The notes under the pieces: model-generated
The model's input: the letters and a program-made list of their open reading frames with translations, nothing else
Databases searched by the model: none
What the model was told of the DNA's origin: nothing
Position numbers and translations under genes: made by a program
Part shown: piece by piece, positions 50,701 through 64,000 of the stretch
Numbering within the stretch: the first letter of the stretch is position 1
Layout of the letters: each line of letters begins with the position of its first letter
NCBI GenBank assembly: GCA_000499405.2
Contig: HG738138.1
Span: 1,240,001 to 1,304,000, forward strand
Direction: 5' to 3'
DNA: 64,000 nucleotides
From: Onchocerca volvulus
Taxonomy: Eukaryota > Nematoda > Chromadorea > Rhabditida > Onchocercidae

Positions 50701-53700
50701 TGAAATGGGTCGTATAAGAATTGGCGGAATGCAAGTTTGAATTTAGTATATAAAGATGGGTTTTTTTTTAAAGATGAAATGGGGCGGAGAATTTAAATTG
50801 CTCTTAAGGCATTTCCAAAAAAAAAGTGTTTCACCCTTCAAAAAAGGAGAATTGAGAATCTATCAACTTGAAAATAAAAAAAAAAAAGTTTTTGGAAAAT
50901 TTTCCAACTATTTATTAATTTAGTTTGGTATATTTGATGATACTCATCAAACAGAATATTATAAAAAAAAGTGTCAAACAAAGTTGACAAATTAGGCCTT
51001 GATGATAGTTCATAAGAATAAGCCTTAAACAATCAAAATTAACGAAATTTTTGCATTAAATTGTAAAGCTATCTATATAAGCTTTTGCAATTTTCAAAAC
51101 TTTTTAATTTTTGCTAGTACTTTGGATAATATAAACAAACTTGGCCGTGGCTCGTAATCTTTTGTGAAAATAAGCTGAAGATGATCAAAATTAACTTTTT
51201 GATCAGCGTAACAAAATGAAAATTTGAAATAAATTGACGGTATAAAATGAAAATTGAAACAAATTTAAGCGTTTTTAAAAAAATATATACAATCGTACCG
51301 CTATGAAATTCCCATTTCTCTCACAAATTAAAAAAATAGGCTAATAAGGTCTTAGAAGTTTTAACGAGTGGGCTAATTAATTGTTCCTCATTTGGAATTA
51401 TCTGCTAATTTCAATTTATCTTTCATTTCTTTCTTTTACTCTCCACCTGCTCAAACTTTTTTTTTTTTCATTTTTGTAAATATTTCGAACTTTTCGGTAA
51501 AATTCATTTTGCTTCACATCTCATTGTTTAACTCTTTTTTTTTTTTTTTGTTTGCTTCTAAGAAAAAATTGGCGATAAAAAAAGCTGAATGAATTCTAAA
51601 ATATTGTCGGATAATAAATTATGAAAATTGAACTGTTATGAAAAATTTTTCGAAAAATTGATTTATAAAAATTAAATTTCCCGCAAAATTAATGCCAATC
51701 ATTATATTACGTGTCCTAGACACTTTATTTTTCAGGAATGAAAACAATAAACCAAATTATTAAGTGCTAACGAAAAATAGATTTTGAAAAATTCAACTTT
51801 TGCAGTTCGAATATCGATTGTATTTGATGTTTAATTAAGATGCAATTATAAATAACCGATGGATCAGTAGAGTGATGATTCTTACTAAAGTTACTATTCA
51901 AATTTTATTTCTTGAAATGAATGATTAAATCGAAATTTTGTAAGTGAAGAAAGAAAAAATAGCATTTCTTTAACATTTTTTTTCGGGAACCATTTTCTGA
52001 GTACCATTTTTCCAAATGAAGTAATGGAAATTGTTAAAAAAGGAATCATGTTTAATTTAATTATTTAAATATTAAATTTAAGCGAAGACAACATTTCTTG
52101 TTTTGATTAAGTAACTATTTTTCTCCTTGCAATTGCTGAAATTTATAATTCAGAGATTGCAAATTATAGAAGCTTAAATCCCAGTAATTATTTGTTAATT
52201 AAAAATAGTTGGATCCAACATTCGAATTGAAATATTCAAAGATTTTAACAAATTGATGTGTTTGATGCACTAATTTAAAGATTTTGGTATTAACTTAAAT
52301 TCATTTAAAGTGTTTCATATCTTTGTTTTTGTTATTCAAACAATATTTTTTGTTAAAAGTTAGTAAATTTTATTGTAGAATCGATCCTCTTCTAATTTTT
52401 AAATTAATTTTCATTTAATGATATTGCTATTTAACTTTTTATTTTAATTTGCTTCAATATTTATCCTTTCATTTCAGTTTATAATAATATTCATTTTTAA
52501 TAAAAGCTTTGTGTTATTGATAAAACTATAAAATGATGAGCTCAGATGATATTAAATTAACAATTAATTGACTGTTACAGTGTATCTCTTCCATTTATCA
52601 GTCTTCTACCATCTTTTTCCGTTTGGAAAAAAATTTATGCAATGACGGATTACGGTAACATAATAGCTCTTAAAATTATTTCTAAATATTCTTTCCTACA
52701 ACCCACCAGATAACGATTATAAGCCTTTATTGATTATAAAAATAAAAAAATAAACGCAAAAATTAAACATGAACAATGATAGCTTTTTTTTTTTTTCATT
52801 CATTTTGATGTGAAAAAAAGAAGAATAAAAAAATAACTTGAGTGAAACATTATTCAATCATTTGAAATTGAAAAAGTACTTTAAAAAAGCAAAAATTTAA
52901 AGCTGAAATTTACAAAAAAATTGGAAATGAACATTTTTTGATTTCAAATTATTCTAAAACGATATCCTCGAATTCTAATGCACATTTTCTGGTAATGTGA
53001 TGTCCGAATAATTCAGATCAATAGCAGGAAATCATTAAATGTAAATTGTCTACCGTCAAAATTTTTTCCATTTAATCCGTCTAGTGATCTGATTATTGCT
53101 GAATCGTCATACAGAAATATTCAGCGGGAGTTATTGAAAAATTTAATTAAAAATTAGAATTTTTGAAATACTTACCAATTTTTAACTCACTTGCAAAGTT
53201 ATTTAAAATAGTAAATTTTAGCCAAATATATATTACGCATAATTTAGGTATTAAAATATCTATTTGAAAATAGAAATTAATAATGATCACTTTAACCATT
53301 ATCAGTTAAAACTGAAGTGAAAATAATTTCAAATATTGAAACCATCTTAAATTATTTTTAAAATTATTTTCAATACTCTTCTCCAAATTTTTCGTTTAAT
53401 TAACATAAAGTATTTCTTGCTGATGAAAATTAATATGATAATTTATAAAATACATTAGTTGATTGATATATTTTAATTATTGATTAGATCTTAGCCATCA
53501 AAAAAATTGCTTATTCCAATGAATTCTTCAAGAAAAAAAAAAACATTCAAAGTAGTTCGCCTTTTAATATTTCCATTGATATATTTTTTTTCCTTTAATT
53601 TAAAAAAAAAATTTTTATATGACAAAAATTTTTTAATTTGATAAAAACTATCATATACACTAATTAATGCTTAATTTTTATATTCATATAAAGTTAATTG

Positions 53701-53853
53701 CATAATTAAAAATTGCTGAAAATTACATATAATTAAACGTTGTCGAAAAAAATTTAGTGACGAAAAATGTTTGTATTAATCGACATTTTTTTCTAGCATT
53801 TAGTTATAAGTTGAAATTGGAGTAAAATACGTTAACAAAAATTCAATTTTTTC

Positions 53854-53894
<41 letters not shown>

Positions 53895-55380
53895 AAAAAA
53901 AAAAAAAAAAAAAAAAAAAAAACGAGAAGTAGGGAAGAAATTAGTATATTGAAAAGATTTTTGAAGAAAAAAAAAGGTTCAAATTATCCATCATTAAGAT
54001 ATTTGAAGGAAAAAAAGACGTTTTCTAGTCGAAAAAAAAAAAAAAAAGGAATTTTCAGCTTGTATAACTTATTATTTTCCAAATAGATTCATTTCTTGAA
54101 ATTAAAGGAAACAGTTATGATTAGAAAAATAAAATATTATATTCTAAGGAGTAATTGTGCCGCTGCATTAGCATAATCAAATTGGTCCATATCATTAATT
54201 ATATTTGGAAGATTGAGCGGAGAAATTTAAACTAATTATCAATGCAGCTATTTAGGTAATAAAATTAATAGAACATATTAGAAAGCTGTTTTTTTTTTTT
54301 TTTTTTCAGGTTAAACTACTTAATATCAAGCATGAGTAGTAAAAGTTTTCAATATCAAATAGCTTATTTTCTTTCCTTAATAAATATCATTAAATATCGA
54401 TCTGTTAAGATTCTAATTCTAAATTTGTCATCATTCCCTTGTAATTTTCTTTTTTGTCCTAATGTTTTTTGCTAATTTTATAACATATACATATGATTGA
54501 ATAGAATTTATCCCTATTATTTAAGCATTAAATTTTGATTTCAGTTACTTTTTTTTTTTTATTTTTGAAATTGTTAAAAATTCCAAAAAGGAAAATCACG
54601 CAATTTTTAAGAAATAGAAATTTTTGTTTACTTGATGTTAAAATATAGACTTGACTTTTTTCAAAAAAGAAAAGAAAATAAAAGAATAGCGAAAAATTAT
54701 GCATGACTAAGTGCAATAAGAAAAAATATCCATAGAATTTCGAAAAAAAAAAAAAAAAGGAAGAAAATTGAAAATAAGACTGTTATATTTTGTGATATAT
54801 GATACATTAGTCTTAAAATTATTTTAACAAGCAGATTTTGAAAATCAGCGAAATAACAGATAGCTATTTTAGAATAATTTTAAAGGTTAAAATTTTGCAG
54901 CAAAATTTTTAATGGAAGAAGAAATATTTTGATGATCAAGCTGAGAAAGGATAATCTCTAGTACTATTCGATAGAATTTAATAATTAATTCAAAAAACTA
55001 TAAAAAAGAAATAAAAGTAAAAAAGACAGAAAAGAACGAAAAGTCTTTTGCTATGATATTCCGTTATTTGAATTAATAAGCTATAAATAGAAATAGGATG
55101 AAAGAATACAATATTCTAATTGCAAGAATCAACGTTTTTTTTTTTTTTTTTTTTTTTAAAGTATCAAGCTGAGAAATCAATGCTATATTTTGGAATATTA
55201 GAAAGAGTTTCAGGAAAAAGGTGAAAGAGAGATGCGAAGATGAAAAATCACAATAGAAGCTATTTTCCGGGTCCTTTTTTAATTGCAGCTAGTCTCGATC
55301 AGGCGTTCTTAATTACTTTGCGTAATTACCATTATACCTATTTCGTGATCTTTAATCTTTGCGTTTAGAAATGGATCACT
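50701..55380. other. Intergenic region between flp-12 and the 55.4-kb segment
   Basis: Should contain the promoter of flp-12. AT-rich with many homopolymers. No convincing exon was found on either strand. Confidence 0.5.
53857..53922. repeat. Poly(A) tract of 66 nt broken by GGG
   Basis: Thirty-five A, then GGG, then 28 A. No coding remnant upstream suggests a retroposed cDNA. It is the longest homopolymer tract in the window. Confidence 0.95.
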
Positions 55381-55417
55381 GAAGTGGAAGTTTACTTGTA
55401 ATAATAATATATTTCAG

Positions 55418-55781
55418 TTTGCTTTCCCCAAACTGCAAAATTTATCTATTATTAAAATATTTGAACGATGCGTGCCAACTGTACCATCAGCAAAATTCAT
55501 CAATCACTGAACGAAGATCCATATTAATTCTTCAAAACATAATTATGCGTGATATAAATGGTTTCATCAATTTGCGTTTATCACGTACAATACGTGAAAA
55601 AACACGTGTAAATGTTTGCATGCATGCATATAGATTTGTATATTTGTTGCCACAATCGGAAAGAAGACATCGAAAATTTAGGGCAATAATTTTAACAACT
55701 AAAGAATTTCGGAAAAATCAAACTTTAATCGGGAATAATCAAATTTTAACGAATTATATGAATTACAGTGAAGCAGTATAA
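55418..55781 (+). other. Unassigned coding-like ORF, plus strand
   Basis: A tttcag acceptor at 55411-55416 opens a frame of about 120 codons to a TAA at 55779. The start includes SPNCKIYLLLKYLNDACQLY, with two cysteines, and composition differs from the random AT-rich ORFs nearby. Two other frames are also open for 30 or more codons after the same acceptor. No signal peptide or partner exon was found. It sits just past the flp-8 stop codon (55906) on the other strand and may partly be the flp-8 3' UTR read in reverse. Confidence 0.2.
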
Positions 55782-55905
55782 TTGTTGTTTAAATGCAACA
55801 CATAGCACTTTAACAAAATTTACTTATCAACTTCTTATGCCATTCTGTTTCATACATCAAATAAAAAAACGAAAAAACCATCATTTCATGAAAGTATCCA
55901 AATTT

Positions 55906-58523
55906 TTAAAACTTCTTCAATTTGACGGAACGTTTACCGAATCGGATGAATTCATTCTTTCGTTTAAATCTGCAAACAAATTATCATTTCAGCTTTTAAT
56001 TTGTATTGACCATGAATTTTTTCGAATTATTGATTAAAACAATTCATATATTGAAATTGCAGATGATTACGAAGTAATTTTAACTACATTTCAGTGCTAG
56101 TATTTTATTCGGAACATATCATGCCATAACACTTAGTCATGCTCATGTGCAACAATTTGATCATAACTAATTTGAGCGAAAAGCGTAAATTTTAAATTTC
56201 GCAAAAGCAAAAGGTTTGCGCTGTAGTACAAATTCTTTATATCGCCACTGAGAGAGATAATTTAAACATATATTTGAATAGAAGAAACAAAAAATTTTTA
56301 CAATATAATACAACGAAGCATGCATACTTCATAGGGTCATCTCTTTTTCCGAAGCGAATAAATTCGTTTTTGCGTTTGTCAACTCGAAACGGTTCGTTCA
56401 TCAAATCATCATTAATCCTCAGTCCTATAAGAAAATTTAAATTTGGATTTAAATTCAAAATTAGTTATGTAAGTATCAAAGTAAAAAATGTATTGCAGAA
56501 ATTCATATTTAATTTGACATTTGATGTTTGATGAATAGAAAAAAAAAAAAAAAATTTCATTCTGTGCTCTAAAAAAATATCTTTTAAATTAATATCATAC
56601 TTGCTATATTAAATAAAAAAAAAAAAAAAGAAGACATCAATTCCAAAACACAATTTTAGTGGCAATATTTAGTACAAGTCAATTATGTCATTTTGGAAAA
56701 ATTAATTGGGTCTAGTCCTAATTTTCAGACTTTTAGGCTTCTTCATCAGATAAATTTATATGTTATACTGCGATTTCCTTTACTTGGAAGTTAAATTTTT
56801 GGAAAATTTCTCCTACAATTGAAATCTAATTATACATCTTTCTTAATAGCACTTTTCTATCTATTTATTCAAAATTGTTTTATAAAATATAGGAGAACAG
56901 GAAGAAAGAAGGAAAAAAAAAAAAAAAAAAAAAAAACGAGAAAGAAATAATAAGGTAACATTTTTTTTTTCTTTTTCAAATATTTCACTGAAAATAATTG
57001 GTTTTCTTTTTAAAACATATTTCACTAAATAATTAATGGCTTATGGTTTGTAAATGATGACATTTAAGGAATTAACATACTAATTTTATTGTTGTTATAT
57101 TGAAAACTAGCTATTAGCATGTTGCATTGGTAAGATCATTTGCAATTTTAAATTTTTTTAAACTTAAAACTCTCAACATTTTTCACAATATTTCTGATGT
57201 TCCAATACGGTTGATGCATTATCTCAACGTTGAAAATTATACCTGAGTATGGCACAAAGTTATAATCAACCACCGGTGGTTCCTGGAACAAGTTCAAATT
57301 ATTAGAGTTAAAAAGTACTAAATAATTATTGGATTTATTTAGTATTTTTTGAAAGAACTTCCTTATGTCTATTAAAAGACCATGATTTTTTAAAAATTTG
57401 ATTGAATTATGCCATTATCCTAGTCAAAAGAGTGGATAATTATTTCCCTTTTTCTTTTTTTTTTTTTTTTTCTCTTCCAAATCACTCATTTCAGTAATTT
57501 TTAGTTATTGCCAAAAATTCTCCAATTCAATTCACTCATTTAGACTATTTTAAATAGTCTAAATCAATAAAATGGAATATACCGATTTGTCAAAGTACCA
57601 AATATAATTATATTTGAATACGATAATTTTACTTACACAACTAATATTTCAGTTTGAATGCAGTACCGTTTAAAATTGTTTCAATAATTCATATGATTTT
57701 TATTAATGACATCCTCTTTTTACAATGTTTCTTATGTTCGAAAATCTAGGAAAATGATAATGTACCCTATCTCAGAGTATTCATTTTTACCTTAGTTTAG
57801 AATATATTTCCTGGATACAAGTATAAAAACTTCCGGCATTTTCATAGGATTTGGGAAATATAAAAGATGGAAATGATCCCTTGAAATCACTTATTCAGCC
57901 TTCTTTATTACTTTCCTTCTCAATAAGATACTAGAAAACAAAATCTACGACAACTTAAGTTATTCAGGAAGAAATTGTATCAATTGATATTAAAAAGTAC
58001 TTGATAATTTTCCTTGAGATCTAAACCATTCTTAGATTTTATTTGCTCTTTAATTCTAACTTTTAATTTATAACAGATATTGTACTGTGGTAATTAATTG
58101 CTAGCTAATCCTAGAATATATTATCAATATATTCTTATTTCTTTTCAAACAAAAGAAACAGATAAAATTTTTGTTATCAAACTTATGTATTTCTAAACTT
58201 AGAAAAACCAAATCAGAAAAAAAAAAAAATGAAAAATCTTTATCAACATCCGATGCGATGATTAGTATTTGTAAGATTTTAATTTCATTATCAACAAAAT
58301 TTGATAGAAATTATTAGACAATATTGAAATTTTTTTTTTTAATTTCAATTTTAATTTTTTTTTTTTTCTAAATTTAATGATAAATTAAATGAAAATCTAC
58401 ATCATAAAATGAATCATGTACGGGAAGATGAACAGCAAACGGTAACGGTAGCACATTTGGGACCAAAACCATAATCAAAAGCACTTGAATAAAGGCATTG
58501 GAGACAGTTGGAATAAAAGTCAT
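55906..58523 (-). CDS. flp-8: FLP-8 neuropeptide precursor (two KNEFIRF-amide copies), 100 aa
   Basis: Four small exons: 58523-58422, 57282-57243, 56424-56328 and 55969-55906; phases 0, 1 and 2 match at every join and the total is exactly 101 codons. Exon 1 is a signal peptide (core FIQVLLIMVLVPNVL). Exon 2 encodes 13 residues (EPPVVDYNFVPYS). Exons 3 and 4 each hold one copy of KRKNEFIRFGKR, at about residues 64-75 and 82-93. Cleavage at KR and amidation through glycine yield KNEFIRF-amide, known as AF1 in Ascaris and as the flp-8 peptide in C. elegans. I recall three or more copies in the C. elegans precursor; only two are present here. AF1 acts on neurons and body-wall muscle in Ascaris. 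Acceptors are ttccag, ttatag and ttgcag; donors are gtacat, gtataa and gtatgc. Confidence 0.93.
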
Positions 58524-61118
58524 TGCTGTCGTCTTGAATGTTGCGGTCCTTTCTATTTGATGGAAGCAAATATTATTATGGCGATAGATATTAGTGTTTT
58601 TAAATCATCTCATGAAATCATTTGGTGGGAGTGTTTTTTCGAGAGTTTTATCAATTTGGCTATATTTTCTTACTGGAGCTCCACCTTTTTTCAATCCATT
58701 CCAAGAATTTTCTGCTCCTTTTTCCATCACACCTCTCTTTTGCCATATAACTTCTGCCTTTTTTTTTTTTCCTTCTTCCTTTCATCCATCATTGACATTT
58801 TTTTTTTTTTTTTCGAAAACTAAAATATATCATCATTTTATTATAATGATCTTTTTTTTTTTTTTTTTTTAACCTACATTTAACTTGAAAAAAAAAAAAA
58901 AAAAAGAAATTCGATCTTTCCCTTTTACATTCCCGCTCAAATATATCAATCAAACATAACGTCATCTATCAAAATTCATCGATTTTGATCAAATTATTTA
59001 TGAAATAAAAAGATTAAAATTAATCTAACTTGATAAAAACAATTGCATATTATCCATTAAATATTAATGCATCAATTAATTTATCAAGTGAAAGAGAAAT
59101 TTTTCTTTTTGTCTTGCAAAAATTTTTCATTGAATTTTTTTTTTTTTGGAAAAAAGAAAAAGGGACTAGCATTCATTTGGAAAGCAATTCATTGTTTCAT
59201 TTTGAAATTCAAATTGAAATAAAATTTATATGCAAAATTTTTTATGCTAAAAAATCAAGAAATTGCATCATGTTAAAAATGATTATTTCCTCAAAACTTA
59301 CCATCGAATGGATAGATAAGATTTGGCTGAAATTTTCGTATCACTTACAATTATCATTTGATAAATCCAATTAAATCAAGCATCCTCTATTGAATAGAAA
59401 AATAAAAGATTGCTTGCAAAAAACGAAACAAAAAAAAAAAAAAAAAAAGCGGTACCAATTAAAAATGAATTATAATCGTTTTCACCGTAAACAAATTAGT
59501 CGAAAATAAAAGGCGGAAACTTTAGCATATTTACAGTATATAAAACAATTTTCATTTCATAGATCAGTTTTTCCGAAAAATTCGATACAAGACGGATACG
59601 GAAATGACATCAAATTATGACTAAAAATATGAATATTGCAGAAAAATTCTCATAAACAGGAAACTCTACTCTATTATTTTAGTCCCCTAAAGCCACTAGC
59701 ATTAATAGTCTCAGGACAATTACGAAACTTCATATTCGAATGTTTTGCAATCACTTGAACACTGAATATTGGCCAAATTAACCACGAAAAATATTTCAAG
59801 ACGATACATCTGAAAGCGCTCTCGAAGTCTCGACGATCCATACCGGCTTCTTAATAATGGCTTAGCGAGATCCACACAATAACTTTTCTCCGCCTGGTTC
59901 TCATTAATTTTAGAATGTCTTGATTAGATTATAAATATATCAAACATCATACAATAAGAGTATAAATCTTTCACAAATACAGTATGCGAATTATTACAGT
60001 GCATAATAATACCACTAATAATTATCATTTTTTTTACTATCAGCAAGAAATAACTTCAGAATCAATTTATCATTGTAATTAAAGATTCAAATGATGGAAT
60101 GAAAATTTCTTCCGATGAACACGAAGAAATTGATTTCTTCGGAATTGGAAGTTACAACAAATCATTGTTGCTTAAGCTTACATTGAACTTTTTTTTTTCT
60201 TAAAGTAATATTGTACTTTAATATATCGTTTTTTTGCTCTATGAATGATGGAATTTTGCTTCACGATCGACAAGTACCAAAATTGAAATAAGCTCTACTC
60301 TAATCGAAGTTCAACAAAGATAATTGGTGATTTAAAACAGCTATTTGAATCTTTTGTTTCAAAGGAACTATTGTTAATTTTTGAAAAATTCGGCAAATTT
60401 GTTGTTGGTACAAAGTAATGCCTAAGTGATTAATGTTAAAAGATATCGCATTGAAAATCTTAGAAAAAAAAAGATTAATTCAAGTAAAGAAAGAACAAAA
60501 ATCAATTACCAAATTATATTGCCAAGAAATAATCAAACAAAAATAATAAAAAAATTAAGTAATCAACTAACATGCAATTGCATCTTTCTTCTAATTTTTG
60601 ACTTCCAATTCATATTGCATTTCAAAGATTATTCATTCCTAAATCTCAAAAGCATATTTAAATTACCTGAAAAAATAAGTATCCAAATCTAATTAATGAA
60701 GAGACAGGCATTTTTTATTGAAGCATGAATTAAAATTTTGCATATAGTACATGAGATTGTGCCATACATAAATCTGTAATTAAAAACACGTAGATTTGTA
60801 GTTTGGTACCAAACGTAGATTTTTTAATTCCTAAAAATTTAGGTTACAGATCTAAGAAATCACTTTATTATTCCCGAAAATAAGATTAGCATCGTTTGTC
60901 ATAATTTGAATTAACTGGGATAGTATGATTTCACTTTGACACCTGCGTAAAATCTGTCAGTTAGAATTAAGCATTTCATTTATTTATCGTAGTTTTTTTG
61001 ATTTAATTATTGGATAGGTCGGGGCGAGATTTTTCTTGTGCTGTTGATGTGACTTTCCGGATATCTCCGAGTTTTTATCCGTTGATAGTTCTGATTCTGT
61101 CTTGCAGGAATCAAGTCC
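58524..61118. other. Region between divergent flp-8 and the KIAA0930 homologue
   Basis: Should hold both promoters. Mostly AT-rich with A/T runs. One GC-richer patch at about 59690-59900 stands out; it contains a minus-strand ORF of about 64 codons between stop codons (centred on DLAKPLLRSRYGSSRLRERF). That ORF has no clear splice sites or start codon, and I do not recognise it. Confidence 0.45.
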
Positions 61119-63763
<2,645 letters not shown>

Positions 63764-64000
63764 GTAAGTTTCCAGTCATTTTTATATGCTCTCCAAAAAT
63801 TGCAAATTGCAAGAATTGATTATAAATTTAATGGTTTCGAGAATCTTTCATTTGAATTTGTTCCATTAAAATTTTGCTAATTTTCTAAATTTTATAAAAC
63901 CAACTTTCATGGGAGGCTTATTCATAAAATCACACATTTTAAGCTAGGGCAATGCGGAATACGACGCATGTCTGATACAAATTTAAATCATTATCCACAA

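Noticed and set aside
55768..56037. 89-codon ORF, plus strand
   Set aside because: It covers the antisense of the last flp-8 exon, and its frame has no splice support.

Overview
This window looks like nuclear DNA of a parasitic nematode, most likely a clade III (spirurid or filarial-like) worm. It is very AT-rich, full of long poly(A)/poly(T) runs and simple repeats, and its genes are split into short exons with GT..AG introns. Two genes encode nematode FMRFamide-like peptides (KNEFIRF-amide and RNKFEFIRF-amide), which fixes the phylum. The species call is inference. I rebuilt the genes by hand from splice sites and reading phase. For six of the seven main models every internal junction is in phase; the exception is the SIRT7 N-terminus, which is unsettled.

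Layout, left to right. (1) 0.75-4.06 kb, minus strand: 3' part of an unidentified gene, probably a membrane protein, with a nearly perfect 372-bp inverted repeat in one predicted intron. (2) 4.1-10.0 kb: repeats and AT-rich DNA, including a long ATTC array. (3) 10.0-19.3 kb, minus strand: a six-exon C2H2 zinc-finger gene (574 aa) with a 5.9-kb intron. (4) 19.4-25 kb: a GC-richer upstream region, then AT-rich DNA. (5) 25.1-25.8 kb, minus strand: orphan exon-like segments. (6) 26.4-29.8 kb, minus strand: a caprin-family RNA-binding protein gene (482 aa). (7) 30.6-31.2 kb: an unexplained coding-like island, probably plus strand. (8) 33.0-36.1 kb, plus strand: a SIRT7-type sirtuin gene. (9) 39.2-44.3 kb, minus strand: a DSL-family (Notch-ligand-like) transmembrane protein gene without EGF repeats. 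(10) 46.6-50.7 kb, minus strand: flp-12. (11) 55.9-58.5 kb, minus strand: flp-8. (12) 61.1 kb to the right edge, plus strand: a homologue of human KIAA0930, incomplete at its 3' end.

The caprin and SIRT7 genes are divergent, with the coding-like island and E-box elements between them. SIRT7 and the DSL gene are convergent. The two neuropeptide genes are adjacent and in the same orientation. Their peptides share an EFIRF-amide core, and each precursor is spread over small exons that an ORF search misses. I saw no convincing tRNA or rRNA gene, CRISPR array or intact transposon.
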